NCBI RefSeq assembly: GCF_011603255.1
Contig: NZ_JAANCM010000012.1
Span: forward strand, 1-64,000
Length of the DNA stretch: 64,000 nucleotides
Direction of reading: 5' to 3'
Source of the DNA: Ferranicluibacter rubi
GTDB taxonomy: Bacteria; Pseudomonadota; Alphaproteobacteria; Rhizobiales; Rhizobiaceae
This document shows, piece by piece, positions 43,249 through 52,046 of this stretch. The translations under genes were made by a program, and so were the position numbers. The notes beneath the pieces were generated by a model, which saw nothing but the letters and a program-made list of their open reading frames with translations, was not told where the DNA came from and made no database searches. Numbering within the stretch: position 1 is the first letter of the stretch; every line of letters begins with the position of its first letter.

Positions 43249-43294
43249 GATTTCGCAATCGGCTCTGGCCCGATTTCGCAATCGGCTCTGGCAT
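43249..43294 (+). repeat. Tandem 23-bp duplication at the 6S RNA promoter
   Basis: Two adjacent copies of GATTTCGCAATCGGCTCTGG plus three bases (CCC in the first, CAT in the second), period 23 bp. The second copy ends at the promoter -35 region of the 6S RNA gene. Confidence 0.9.
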
Positions 43295-43317
43295 GCCGCG
43301 CCGAAGCACTCTATATT
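43288..43317 (+). promoter_or_regulatory. Promoter of 6S RNA
   Basis: CTGGCA and TATATT are spaced 18 bp apart, with transcription expected to start near 43323. Confidence 0.6.
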
Positions 43318-43322
43318 CCCTC

Positions 43323-43482
43323 TTGCGGTCTGCGCTTCACGACAGGAACCACAATCCCTGGGGCCATACTCGATCCAACGGGAGCTGTCCCTGTCCAGGC
43401 TCGTGGGCCTGGGCATATGGCGCCCACCTACGTTTGTAGGCACCCAGGATCGTAAAAATCCATCGGTCGTGTGGATCGCACC
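43323..43482 (+). ncRNA. ssrS: 6S RNA
   Basis: The zapA-to-ygfA gap is the conserved site of ssrS. The sequence has the expected overall shape. The 5' end (TGCGGTC, then CACGAC) pairs with the 3' end (GTCGTG, then GATCGCA) to form a long interrupted closing stem. The central part has the open-complex-like bubble with GGAACCACAATCCCTGGGGC on one side and the AGGATCGTAAAAATCCAT side on the other. Length about 160 nt is normal. 6S RNA binds sigma-70 RNA polymerase and downshifts transcription in stationary phase. Ends are approximate. Confidence 0.85.
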
Positions 43483-43601
43483 TTACCTTCTTTCTTCAGT
43501 CCAGGTAGCCGGCAGTGCGGCGGCGACGTCCTCGCGGCAAGCGACATCTTGATCTCGCCCGGTAGACCGTTCAAACCGGATGGCGGATGTGAGGGGAGAT
43601 C

Positions 43602-44207
43602 ATGACGTTACCACCCAGAGAGCAGAAGGCCCGCCTGCGCGCCGAACGGCTGGCGCTGCGGGATGCCTTATCATCGGAGGCGCGGGCCGACGGTGCCGCT
43701 GCGATGCTTCGTCACATCGGCGCGCCGTCCTTTCGTCAGGCTTTCAATCCTGCCGGCGCGATGGCCTCCGGCTTCTGGCCGATCCGTTCCGAGCCTGACA
43801 TCCGGCCTCTCATGGAGGGACTGCGTGCCATCGGTGCCCGCCTTTGCCTTCCCGTCGTTCTCGACCGTGAAACCATCGTCTTCCGCGAATATCTTGCAGG
43901 CGCGTCCGTCGTGAAGACCGGGTTCGGCACCACGGGACCCGACGAGACGGCGGCGGTGGTCGATCCGGATCTCATGCTGGTACCGCTTTCCGCCTTCGAT
44001 CGCCAAGGCCACCGGATCGGCTATGGCGCCGGCCATTATGATCGCGCCATCGCGCGTCTCGACACGCTGGGCAAGCGCCCGCGACTGATCGGGATTGCTT
44101 TCGCCTGCCAGGAAGTGGCATCAGTGCCTTTCGAGCCGCACGACATCCCGCTTGACGCCATCCTGACGGAGGAGGGCCTGATCGAGACGCAGCGGCAGCA
44201 AGTGTAA
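43602..44207 (+). CDS. ygfA: 5-formyltetrahydrofolate cyclo-ligase
   Basis: A 201-residue enzyme with KARLRAERLALRDAL at the N-terminus, SGFWPIRSEPDIRPLM, DLMLVPLSAFDRQGHRIGYG and GAGHYDRAIARL, which holds the ATP-binding and catalytic residues. It converts 5-formyl-THF to 5,10-methenyl-THF. The position directly after 6S RNA is conserved across bacteria. GGGGAGATC precedes the ATG. Followed by the YmdB-type gene after 66 bp. Confidence 0.93.
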   Translation: MTLPPREQKARLRAERLALRDALSSEARADGAAAMLRHIGAPSFRQAFNPAGAMASGFWPIRSEPDIRPLMEGLRAIGARLCLPVVLDRETIVFREYLAGASVVKTGFGTTGPDETAAVVDPDLMLVPLSAFDRQGHRIGYGAGHYDRAIARLDTLGKRPRLIGIAFACQEVASVPFEPHDIPLDAILTEEGLIETQRQQV

Positions 44208-44273
44208 CGTGTTGGAGCGACCTTGGCGCGTCATGAACGACGCGCGGTGCTCCATAGGCGAGATCGATCTGAT

Positions 44274-45098
44274 ATGAGACTTCTGTTCCTCGGCGACATG
44301 GTGGGCAAGACGGGCCGGACGGCGGTCTGGGAGAAGCTTCCGGGCCTCGTCTCCGACCTCAAACTCGACTTCGTCATCGTCAATGGCGAGAACGCGGCCG
44401 GCGGCTTCGGCATCACCGAGGATATCTTTCTCGAAACGATCAATGCCGGGGCGGATGTCGTCACCACCGGCAACCATGTCTGGGACCAGAAGGAGGCCGT
44501 GACGTTCTGCCAGCGGCATGACCAGTTCCTGCGGCCTGCCAACTATCCCGCCGGCACGCCCGGTCGCGGCTCCGGCCTCTATTTCGCCCGTAACGGCGCG
44601 CGCGTGCTCGTCGCCAACATCATGGGCCGGGTGTTCATGCATCCCGAACTCGACGATCCCTTCAAGTCGGCCGAGGCCATCCTTGCGGCCTGCCCCTTGA
44701 CGGAGCAGGCGGACGCGATCGTGTTCGATTTCCATGCCGAGGCGACCAGCGAGAAGCAGTGCTTCGGCCATTTCGTCGATGGCCGCGCCAGCTTCGTCGT
44801 CGGCACCCACACGCATGTGCCGACCGCCGACCACCAGATCCTCAATGGCGGCACCGCCTATCTCTCGGATGCCGGCATGTGCGGCGACTACGACTCCTCG
44901 CTCGGCATGGAAAAGGAAGAGCCGCTCAACCGCTTCATCTCCAAGATGCCGAAGGGCCGCTTCGAAGCCGCGTCCGGCCCCGCCACGATCTGCGGCGTCG
45001 GCGTCGAGATCTCCGACCGCACGGGCCTCGCCGAAGCCATCGCCCCCTTGCGCATCGGCCCGCGTCTTGCGGAAACGGTGCCGTCCTTCTGGGCGTGA
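44274..45098 (+). CDS. YmdB family metallophosphoesterase (TIGR00282)
   Basis: A 274-residue protein with MRLLFLGDMVGKTGRTAVWE (first metal ligand Asp), VIVNGENAAGGFGI, TTGNHVWDQKEAV, FDFHAEATSEK and VVGTHTHVPTADHQIL, then LSDAGMCGDYDSSLGM. These are the full set of the YmdB/TIGR00282 phosphodiesterases, which act on 2',3'-cyclic nucleotides. Start chosen at the ATG at 44274 (a TTG at 44223 is in frame but poorly placed). The gene after ygfA is usually this one in rhizobia. Confidence 0.93.
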   Translation: MRLLFLGDMVGKTGRTAVWEKLPGLVSDLKLDFVIVNGENAAGGFGITEDIFLETINAGADVVTTGNHVWDQKEAVTFCQRHDQFLRPANYPAGTPGRGSGLYFARNGARVLVANIMGRVFMHPELDDPFKSAEAILAACPLTEQADAIVFDFHAEATSEKQCFGHFVDGRASFVVGTHTHVPTADHQILNGGTAYLSDAGMCGDYDSSLGMEKEEPLNRFISKMPKGRFEAASGPATICGVGVEISDRTGLAEAIAPLRIGPRLAETVPSFWA

Positions 45099-45220
45099 CG
45101 GGAGGGTTCGTCTCGATGTGGAATATGAGATGTTTCGCATATTGACATCAGTCGGCAGAGCGCATTTTCTGTTGCCGACCAAGACCACTTGGCGCGCTAG
45201 CGGAGTGTGTTACGATATCC

Positions 45221-45475
45221 ATGCGGATCGTGTTCGACGAGATCAAACGCCGGAGTAATATCCAGAAGCACGGATATGACTTCGATCTGATCGAGCATTC
45301 CTTCTTCGTTGCCGCCAGGATCTTCGAGGCGAAACAGGGTCGGAAGGTTGCGATCGGACCGATCGGTCCCAATCTCATCTCCGTGATCTTCGTTCCGTTG
45401 GGTCGTGAGGGATTGTCGGTCCTTTCCATGCGGCGGGCAAGCAAGAAGGAGAGACGCGCTTATGGCATCGTCTAA
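45221..45475 (+). CDS. brnT: BrnT family ribonuclease toxin
   Basis: An 84-residue protein: VFDEIKRRSNIQKHGYDFDL followed by MRRASKKERRAYGIV, the BrnT core and RRASxxERRxY C-terminal motif. BrnT is a RelE-like ribonuclease toxin that is neutralised by BrnA. The gene overlaps brnA by 14 bp. Codon usage fits the neighbours only roughly. The first residues differ from typical BrnT but the catalytic-region pattern is kept. No strong ribosome binding site upstream of the ATG at 45221. Confidence 0.85.
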   Translation: MRIVFDEIKRRSNIQKHGYDFDLIEHSFFVAARIFEAKQGRKVAIGPIGPNLISVIFVPLGREGLSVLSMRRASKKERRAYGIV

Positions 45476-45770
45476 ACCAGCCTACAAAAACCTGTCGGAC
45501 GAGGAGGAGGCCGATATCCAAGCGGAAATCCTCGCGGATCCCGATCACCCGGAACTGACGGACGAGCAGATCGCAACCGGCCGCCCTTTCGCCGAGGTCT
45601 TTCCCGATCTCGCAGAGAGCATCCGGCGAGCGGAAGTGGAAGCGGAACGGGAAGCGTCGAAGGAACGCGTTTCCCTCGATCTCGATGGCGACGTGCTTGC
45701 CAAGTTCCGGGCGACCGGCGAGGGTTGGGAAGAGCGGATCAACACGGTGCTACGCTCGGCCAAGCCCTGA
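45462..45770 (+). CDS. brnA: BrnA family antitoxin
   Basis: A 102-residue protein with an acidic N-terminus (LSDEEEADIQAEILADPDHP), where the BrnT-binding part should lie, and a C-terminal ribbon-helix-helix-like domain (ERVSLDLDGDVLAKFRATGE, then GWEERINTVLRSA). RHH antitoxins bind the toxin and repress their own promoter. The ATG at 45462 with GAAGGAG upstream overlaps brnT. Usual order toxin-first is kept for BrnTA. It probably forms an operon with brnT only. Confidence 0.83.
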   Translation: MASSKPAYKNLSDEEEADIQAEILADPDHPELTDEQIATGRPFAEVFPDLAESIRRAEVEAEREASKERVSLDLDGDVLAKFRATGEGWEERINTVLRSAKP

Positions 45771-45884
45771 AACCAGCCTCCTTGCAATGACGCAATCGTG
45801 ACGCGTCGCCTCTTTACCGCAATGCGCCTGCGCATATCCTGACTCCACCGCCGAACAAGGGCCGAACCGGGGTCAGGATGTGCC

Positions 45885-46733
45885 ATGCTGCGATCTGCCG
45901 TTCTCACCTGCGCCGTCCTTGCCTCAGCCGGCATCGTCTTCCTGCAGGTGCCCGCCTTCGCGCAGCAGCCGGCGGTCAGCCAGTGCCAGGCCATCGCACA
46001 GGCGCTGCCGGATGCCGGTTTCGTCCAGTTGGCGAGCGCCGATCCCTTCGCATCCTCTCTGCAGCAGGCCGCAGCCCGCGACCAGACGGTCGCCATCACC
46101 TTTCTCGGCCACTCCACCTTCCTCCTGGAAACGCCGGGTGGGGTGACGATCGCGACCGACTATTCCGGCTTTCACCGGCCGCCGCGGCCGCCGATGGTGG
46201 CGACGATGAACAAGGCGCATTCGACGCACTACACGCTGACGCCGGGACCTGAGATCGCCCATGTGCTGCACGGCTGGAGCGACGACGGCAATGCCGCCGA
46301 TCACGATCTCGTCTTCGGTGACGCCTATATCCGCAATGTGCCGACCGATATCCGCGCCGGCTATGGCGGCGCGATGGAGCCGGACGGCAATTCGATCTTC
46401 ATCTTCGAGGTCGCCGGGCTCTGTATCGGCCATCTCGGCCATTTGCATCACGAGCTCGACGAGACGGATTACGCCGAGATCGGCCGGCTCGACGTGGTGA
46501 TGGTGCCTGTGGATGGCGGGCTGACCATGGGGGCGGAGAGCATGGTGCGCGTGGTCACCCGGCTGCGCTCCGCGCTGATCCTGCCCATGCACCGGCGCGG
46601 TCCGCCGGTCGAAAGCTTCCTCGGCCTCTTCGGTCCCGGCTTCGACCGCACAGTGGCCGACAGCGCCACCGTCACCGTCTCTCTGCGCACCCTGCCCAAA
46701 AAGCCGCTGATCATGGTTCTCCAGGGCCTTTGA
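45885..46733 (+). CDS. Exported MBL-fold metallo-hydrolase
   Basis: A 282-residue protein. A signal peptide (SAVLTCAVLASAGIVFLQVP, cleavage near AFA-QQP) precedes a metallo-beta-lactamase fold of the UlaG/YycJ branch. FLGHSTFLLETPGGVTIATD replaces the HxHxDH loop, followed by IGHLGHLHHELDETDYAEIG and LPMHRRGPPVES. Metal binding seems retained through these His and Asp residues. Substrate unknown; exported forms are less common. It stands alone between brnTA and yebC. Confidence 0.83.
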   Translation: MLRSAVLTCAVLASAGIVFLQVPAFAQQPAVSQCQAIAQALPDAGFVQLASADPFASSLQQAAARDQTVAITFLGHSTFLLETPGGVTIATDYSGFHRPPRPPMVATMNKAHSTHYTLTPGPEIAHVLHGWSDDGNAADHDLVFGDAYIRNVPTDIRAGYGGAMEPDGNSIFIFEVAGLCIGHLGHLHHELDETDYAEIGRLDVVMVPVDGGLTMGAESMVRVVTRLRSALILPMHRRGPPVESFLGLFGPGFDRTVADSATVTVSLRTLPKKPLIMVLQGL

Positions 46734-46839
46734 GGCTTTGCACCCGCGATGAGCCGGACAACAGGCTGGACGAACCGGCCGGATGAAATTATAAGGCGGC
46801 CCGATCCCATCATCGGCAGAGTTTATCCAAGAGGGCGCC

Positions 46840-47586
46840 ATGGCCGGCCATTCACAGTTCAAGAACATCATGCATCGCAAGGGCCGCCAGGATGCCGTGC
46901 GCTCCAAGATGTTTTCCAAGCTCGCGCGCGAAATCACCGTCGCGGCCAAGGCCGGCCTTCCCGATCCCTCGATGAATGCCCGCCTGCGCCTTGCCATCCA
47001 GAATGCCAAGGCCCAGTCCATGCCGCGCGACAACATCGAGCGCGCCGTCAAGAAGGCATCGGGTGCCGACAGCGAGAACTATGACGAAATCCGTTACGAA
47101 GGCTACGGTCCGGGCGGCGTCGCCGTCATTGTGGAGGCACTGACCGACAACCGCAACCGCACCGCCTCCAACGTCCGCTCGACCTTCACCAAGGCCGGCG
47201 GCGCGTTGGGTGAAACCGGCTCGGTCTCCTTCTCCTTCGATCGCGTCGGTGAAATCACCTACAAGCCCGATGTCGGGACAGTGGACGCCGTAATGGAAGC
47301 CGCTATCGAAGCCGGTGCCGAGGACGTGACCAGCGACGAGGACGGCCACACGATCATCTGCGGCTTTGAGGATATCGGCGAGGTCTCCAAGGCGCTGGAA
47401 GCGACGCTCGGCGAAGCCGAGACCGTGAAGGCGATCTGGAAGGCGCAGAACAGCGTTCCCGTCGACGAAGAACGGGCGGAATCGCTGATGAAGCTCATCG
47501 ACACGCTGGAAGACGACGACGACGTGCAGAACGTCTACGCCAATTTCGAAGTGTCGGACGAGGTCATGGCGAAGCTTTCCGCCTGA
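46840..47586 (+). CDS. yebC: YebC/PmpR family regulator
   Basis: A 248-residue protein. It opens [20 protein letters not shown], the YebC start, with [58 protein letters not shown] and [19 protein letters not shown]. The YebC family is a conserved DNA- or ribosome-associated regulator; its exact role varies between bacteria. GAGGGCG precedes the ATG at 46840. In many bacteria it precedes ruvC, but here a GGDEF gene and an oxidoreductase gene intervene. Confidence 0.95.
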   Translation: MAGHSQFKNIMHRKGRQDAVRSKMFSKLAREITVAAKAGLPDPSMNARLRLAIQNAKAQSMPRDNIERAVKKASGADSENYDEIRYEGYGPGGVAVIVEALTDNRNRTASNVRSTFTKAGGALGETGSVSFSFDRVGEITYKPDVGTVDAVMEAAIEAGAEDVTSDEDGHTIICGFEDIGEVSKALEATLGEAETVKAIWKAQNSVPVDEERAESLMKLIDTLEDDDDVQNVYANFEVSDEVMAKLSA

Positions 47587-47597
47587 TCCACAGGTTG

Positions 47598-47626
47598 CAA
47601 TCACCTCTCGCAGTGGTTGTTTTTTG
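47598..47626 (+). terminator. Rho-independent terminator of yebC
   Basis: CAATCAC and GTGGTTG arms (one wobble) followed by TTTTTT, 12 bp after the yebC stop. Confidence 0.8.
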
Positions 47627-47821
47627 TGTGAGAGTACGCCCGTGCTAACTTAATCGTAATGTCTGTCGGTCAGCATGCAGCCCGTCTGCTGCTGCCGACG
47701 CCTCGTTGTCATCGAGGCGTTTCCCGCGTCGGCCGACGGACTGGCGGAGGCCCATGTCGCTTCCGATGCGCGGTTTCCGCGCAGGTCCAACCTGAATGCT
47801 GGATGGAAAGCGGGCCGGGCG

Positions 47822-49279
47822 ATGCGTTTCGTTCACCTCAGACTGATCGGGCCCGCCATCGGCGTCGTCGCCCTTTTCATTGCCGCCATGGCGACCGTTC
47901 CCTATTACGGCGCGGCGCGGATCGACGGCGAGGCGCGGGTTCAGCAGGAGACGCTGGTCGAGCGCAATCTCGCGCTCTGGATCGCCGACATCGAGTTCGC
48001 GCTGACCTCCTGGACCATCTGGGACGAGGCGATCGCCAAGCTCGACAACACGTTCGATTTCGAGTGGACGGATCGAAACGTCGGCGCCTCGCTGATCGGA
48101 ACGTCGCGAACGCGCTTTGCCGCGGTTCTGAAGCCCGACGACTCCCTTCTTTACGCACGCACGGATGAGACGGTAAAATCGCGGCCTTTCTTCGCCCGTG
48201 GCGCGGAGCGGATCGTCGCCGACGCCGAGCCGCTCGTGGCCGACGTGCGCAAGCGCGAAGCCGGGCCGAAGGGGCCGGGCATCCCGAAGCCCATCGCCAT
48301 CAGCCGGATCGAGGTCATCGGGCAGGATGCCGTGCTTCTGTCGGCAAGCCTCTTCCAGCCGGATTTCGGTACGGCGCAGGTGAGCGGCGCTCGTGCTCCG
48401 GTGCTGATCACCGCCATGCCTATCGGCAGCAGCCTGCAGGACTTCTTCGGAACGCGGTTTCTGCTCGATGATGCGCGCGTCAGCCCCTTGAGCGAGGTCG
48501 CACCGGAGCGCGCGCGCTCGGAAATCGCCATCGGGCCCGATGGCGAGATACAGGTGCTCTCGTGGCGGCCGCCGACCCCCGCGCGCGACATGCTCTATCA
48601 GGCGACGCCGCTCGTTCTCACGGTCTTCGTCGTGCTCCTCGTCGGCGGCTTCCTGCTGGTGCGCATCTCGCAGACGACCGCCCAGATGCTGGTCGGTCGC
48701 GAACGCATGATGACGCATGCCGCGACGCATGATGTTCTCACGGGTCTTGCAAACCGGGCCCTGCTGGACGCTGCGTATTTTCAATCAATTTCGTCGGGGC
48801 CGTTCGTCGTTGCCTGCCTCGATCTCGATGGTTTCAAGGGCGTCAACGATACCTTCGGTCACGCGATCGGCGACGATCTGCTGCGTGCCGTCGCAACGCG
48901 GCTGCGTGCCAACACGCGCGATACGGATCGCCTTTTCCGCCTCGGCGGCGACGAGTTTGCCATCTTGATGCCGTCGATCACGATTTCGGATGCAGAAGCG
49001 GCGTGCTGGCGGCTCGGGGAGGCTTTGTCGGCGCCGATGTACCTGCCGGGCGCCTATCCGCCGGGCCATCGCATCGAAATCGCTGCCTCGTTCGGGCTCT
49101 GCCACGTCACCAGCCCGGAAACGAGCCGCGATGCCGCCTTCCGGTCGGCAGACGATGCGCTCTATCAGGCGAAATCGCTCGGCCGCGGTCGTGTCGTCGT
49201 GGCGGAGACCTTGGATGCCGGGGAGCAGACGGAAGCAACCGGCGATCTTCGCCGCGCTGCCGCCAGCCTGCGCGGCTGA
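47822..49279 (+). CDS. Diguanylate cyclase with CHASE4-type sensor domain
   Basis: A 485-residue membrane protein. Two transmembrane helices (about 6-28 and 260-285) bracket a periplasmic CHASE4-like sensor (WIADIEFALTSWTIWDEAIA and following). The cytoplasmic GGDEF domain (about 310-465) has VACLDLDGFKGVNDTFGHAI and RLFRLGGDEFAIL. RDTD lies five residues before GGDEF, the position of the RxxD inhibitory site, so product inhibition is expected. It should synthesise c-di-GMP from GTP. The ligand of CHASE4 is unknown. Start chosen at the ATG 47822; an upstream extension is possible. Confidence 0.9.
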   Translation: MRFVHLRLIGPAIGVVALFIAAMATVPYYGAARIDGEARVQQETLVERNLALWIADIEFALTSWTIWDEAIAKLDNTFDFEWTDRNVGASLIGTSRTRFAAVLKPDDSLLYARTDETVKSRPFFARGAERIVADAEPLVADVRKREAGPKGPGIPKPIAISRIEVIGQDAVLLSASLFQPDFGTAQVSGARAPVLITAMPIGSSLQDFFGTRFLLDDARVSPLSEVAPERARSEIAIGPDGEIQVLSWRPPTPARDMLYQATPLVLTVFVVLLVGGFLLVRISQTTAQMLVGRERMMTHAATHDVLTGLANRALLDAAYFQSISSGPFVVACLDLDGFKGVNDTFGHAIGDDLLRAVATRLRANTRDTDRLFRLGGDEFAILMPSITISDAEAACWRLGEALSAPMYLPGAYPPGHRIEIAASFGLCHVTSPETSRDAAFRSADDALYQAKSLGRGRVVVAETLDAGEQTEATGDLRRAAASLRG

Positions 49280-49286
49280 GCCGCCA

Positions 49287-50285
49287 TCATGCGGCGGCGG
49301 CAAGCTCCTGCCGCGCTTCAGCAAAACGACGGACCGACGTCAGCCGGGCCTCCATGTCGAAGACCGGCATGGAGATGATCAGTTCGTCCGCGCGCGTATC
49401 CGAGAGGAACGCCTGCGTCTTCCGGCGCACCGTCTCCGGCCCGCCGACGATGGCATAGGTCATCGCATGATCGACGAAGCCCTTCTCCGACGCGTTCCAG
49501 AGACCATCCATGCTGTCGACCGGTGGTGGAAACTGGCCGCGAGCATTGCGGCGCAGCGCCACGAAGGACTGCTGCATCGAGGTGAAGAGATGGTGCGCCT
49601 CCTCGTCGGTATCCGCGGCCACGCCCATGATGCCGACCATGGCATAGGGCTTGTCGAGAATAGCCGATGGCTCGAAGCGTTCGCGATAGATCTCCAGCGC
49701 CGAAAACAGCATGTCGGGCGCGAAATGCGAGGCGAAGGCGAAGGGCAGGCCGAGCATGCCGGCAAGCTGTGCGCTGTAATGGCTGGATCCGAGAAGCCAG
49801 ATCGGCACGTTGGTGCCGGCACCCGGCGTGGCGATCACCTCGCCCTCGCGCGGTGTGCCGAGCAGGCCCTGCAGCTCTACGACATCGTTCGGGAAGGCAT
49901 TGGCGCTTCCCTCCATGTGGCGCCTGAGCGCCGCCGCCGTGCGCATGTCCGTGCCCGGCGCCCGGCCGAGACCGAGGTCGATGCGGCCCGGATAGAGCGC
50001 CGCGAGCGTGCCGAACTGTTCGGCAATGACGAGCGGCGAATGGTTGGGCAGCATGATGCCGCCGGAGCCGACGCGGATCGTTTTCGTGCCCGCCGCCACA
50101 TGCGAAATCACGAGCGCGGTCGCGGCACTGGCAATGCCGCTCATGCCGTGATGTTCTGCCAGCCAGAACCGCTCGTAACCCGCGCGCTCGGCCTCCTGCG
50201 CCAGTCGCCGCGAGTTGTCGAGCGCGTGTGAAACGGTGCTGCCTTTGGTGATCGGCGACAGGTCGAGAATGGAAAAGGGGACCAT
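49287..50285 (-). CDS. Luciferase-like FMN-dependent monooxygenase (LLM class)
   Basis: A 332-residue TIM-barrel flavoprotein. It has [73 protein letters not shown] (the family's LGxGR signature) and [20 protein letters not shown]. It uses reduced flavin and oxygen; the substrate is not evident. It is convergent with the GGDEF gene (7 bp apart) and divergent from ruvC. Confidence 0.9.
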   Translation of the reverse strand: MVPFSILDLSPITKGSTVSHALDNSRRLAQEAERAGYERFWLAEHHGMSGIASAATALVISHVAAGTKTIRVGSGGIMLPNHSPLVIAEQFGTLAALYPGRIDLGLGRAPGTDMRTAAALRRHMEGSANAFPNDVVELQGLLGTPREGEVIATPGAGTNVPIWLLGSSHYSAQLAGMLGLPFAFASHFAPDMLFSALEIYRERFEPSAILDKPYAMVGIMGVAADTDEEAHHLFTSMQQSFVALRRNARGQFPPPVDSMDGLWNASEKGFVDHAMTYAIVGGPETVRRKTQAFLSDTRADELIISMPVFDMEARLTSVRRFAEARQELAAAA

Positions 50286-50376
50286 GGCGAACGGCCTTCA
50301 ATTGATGAACGTGATGGTCATGTAAGAGGCCCGCACCCCAAATCCAAGGGCGGCCTCGAACGCGCTTATAGTGGAT

Positions 50377-50391
50377 GTTTTTGTTTTGTTC
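50377..50391 (+). promoter_or_regulatory. Candidate LexA box upstream of ruvC
   Basis: GTTT-N7-GTTC. It differs from the alphaproteobacterial LexA pattern GTTC-N7-GTTC by one base and lies 45 bp before the ruvC ATG. Confidence 0.4.
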
Positions 50392-50435
50392 ACATTTTGC
50401 TGGCAGCGTCCGGGTGCAAAGGCTAGGATATTTTC

Positions 50436-50960
50436 ATGCAATCCACGATTCGCATTATCGGCATCGATCCCGGGCTCCGGCGCATGGGATGGGGCGTGAT
50501 CGACACGCTGGGCAACACGCTGCGCTTCGTGGGTTCCGGCACCATCCTGTCGGATGGCGATGCGGATCTCGCCTCGCGGCTCTGCCAGTTGCATGACGGG
50601 CTGGCCGATATCATCCATCTCCACAAGCCGGACGAAGCCGCCGTCGAGCAGACCTTCGTCAACAAGGATGCGGTGGCGACGCTGAAGCTCGGTCAGGCCC
50701 GTGGCATCGCCATGCTGGTGCCGGCCCGCGCCGGGCTGAAGGTGGCGGAATATGCGCCGAACGCCGTCAAGAAATCGGTGATCGGCGTCGGGCATGGCGA
50801 GAAGCAGCAGATCCACATGATGATCAAGGTTCTGATGCCCAAGGCGACCTTCAAGGGCAACGACGCCGCGGATGCGCTGGCCATCGCCATCTGCCATGCG
50901 CACAACCGCCAGAGCTTTGCCGGCAGTCTCGCCCATCGCATCGCGGCCGCCACGGCGTGA
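50436..50960 (+). CDS. ruvC: Holliday junction resolvase RuvC
   Basis: A 174-residue resolvase with [20 protein letters not shown] (catalytic Asp), [20 protein letters not shown] (catalytic Glu), [20 protein letters not shown] and [17 protein letters not shown] (C-terminal catalytic acidic pair). It cleaves Holliday junctions with RuvAB. Precedes ruvA by 100 bp. A LexA-like box lies upstream. Confidence 0.97.
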   Translation: MQSTIRIIGIDPGLRRMGWGVIDTLGNTLRFVGSGTILSDGDADLASRLCQLHDGLADIIHLHKPDEAAVEQTFVNKDAVATLKLGQARGIAMLVPARAGLKVAEYAPNAVKKSVIGVGHGEKQQIHMMIKVLMPKATFKGNDAADALAIAICHAHNRQSFAGSLAHRIAAATA

Positions 50961-51061
50961 CGGGGTTTCATCTAGGGCGCTGTTGCTCTCGACAGCCTGC
51001 GGCGCGTCCGTCATGACGGATGGCCTGTAAGCTTTCTTCTTTTTCTCGGGGACCTCAGCGG

Positions 51062-51679
51062 ATGATTGGCAAGTTGAAGGGCACGATCGACGAGATCGGC
51101 GACGACCATGTTGTGATCGACGTCCATGGCGTCGGTTATGTCGCCTATTGTTCGGCGCGCACGCTCGGCAAGCTCGGCTCGGCCGGCGAGGCGGCTGTGC
51201 TGTTCATCGAGACCTATGTCCGGGAAGACCAGCTGCGCCTGTTCGGCTTCCTCTCCGCGCTGGAGCGCGAATGGTTTCGCCTGCTCCAGAGCGTGCAGGG
51301 CGTCGGCGCCAAGGTTGCGCTCGCCGTCCTCTCGGTTCTCACCCCCGGCGAACTTGCGAACGCCATCGCGCTGCAGGACAAGACGTCCATCTCGCGCGCA
51401 CCCGGCGTCGGCCCGAAGGTGGCGGTGCGCATCGTCACCGAGCTGAAGAACAAGGCACCTGCCTTTGCCGGCGATGCCGCGGCCGGCATCGGCTTCAAGC
51501 AGGAACTCGGCGAAGGCGCCGTGCCGGCGCCCGTTGCGGATGCGGTCTCCGCCCTCACCAATCTCGGCTACTCCCGCGACCAGGCTGCCAACGCCATTTC
51601 CGCAGCGCTCCGCAACGGTGGCGAGGGTGCCGACAGCGCCAAGCTGATCCGGCTGGGTCTGCGGGAGCTGTCGCAGTGA
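51062..51679 (+). CDS. ruvA: Holliday junction DNA helicase subunit RuvA
   Basis: A 205-residue RuvA. The first domain is [20 protein letters not shown], the tetramer-forming part. The helix-hairpin-helix pairs follow ([19 protein letters not shown] and [18 protein letters not shown]), and a C-terminal domain ([20 protein letters not shown]) contacts RuvB. GGGGACCTC precedes the ATG at 51062. Next gene is the AbrB-type antitoxin after 46 bp, not ruvB. Confidence 0.96.
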   Translation: MIGKLKGTIDEIGDDHVVIDVHGVGYVAYCSARTLGKLGSAGEAAVLFIETYVREDQLRLFGFLSALEREWFRLLQSVQGVGAKVALAVLSVLTPGELANAIALQDKTSISRAPGVGPKVAVRIVTELKNKAPAFAGDAAAGIGFKQELGEGAVPAPVADAVSALTNLGYSRDQAANAISAALRNGGEGADSAKLIRLGLRELSQ

Positions 51680-51697
51680 TTCCTTGTCTGCGAGGGG

Positions 51698-51727
51698 ATT
51701 CCTTACTAGAGTGCGAAGGTAAGGAAT
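51698..51727. promoter_or_regulatory. Inverted repeat at the antitoxin start
   Basis: ATTCCTTAC (51698-51706) and GTAAGGAAT (51719-51727) are perfect inverted arms with a 12-bp spacer, the right arm overlapping an ATG at 51726. Position suits an operator for the AbrB-type antitoxin or an mRNA hairpin masking that start. Confidence 0.55.
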
Positions 51728-52046
51728 GGAGCGTCTTATGGGCTATGCTGCGAAACTGACATCCAAAGGACAGACGACAATACCGATCGAGGTCCGGAAA
51801 TATCTGGACCTCAATCCAGGCGATCAGATGGATTTCATCATCGAGGATGGTGAGGTCAAAATCCGGGCGAAGACCAGAAGCATCATGGAGTTTGCCGGTA
51901 TTCTCGGTCGCGCTCCCAATGGAGTGAGCCTGACGATCGAAGAGATGGACGATGCCATTGCCCAGGCGGTGGCCGATGACGACCGGAGGATCACGCGTGA
52001 TTGGAATCGATACAAACGTGCTTCTCCGCTTTCTGATGACGGATGA
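51726..52046 (+). CDS. AbrB/SpoVT-type antitoxin
   Basis: A 106-residue antitoxin (102 if the ATG at 51738 is used). The N-terminal domain AAKLTSKGQTTIPIEVRKYL, then LNPGDQMDFIIEDGEVKIRA, is the SpoVT-AbrB swapped-hairpin fold. The C-terminal tail (TIEEMDDAIAQAVADDDRRI) is the expected toxin-binding arm. It lies between ruvA and ruvB and overlaps the PIN gene by 50 bp. A perfect inverted repeat covers the first ATG. Both starts have a purine-rich upstream region, so I list the longer one. Confidence 0.85.
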   Translation: MERLMGYAAKLTSKGQTTIPIEVRKYLDLNPGDQMDFIIEDGEVKIRAKTRSIMEFAGILGRAPNGVSLTIEEMDDAIAQAVADDDRRITRDWNRYKRASPLSDDG

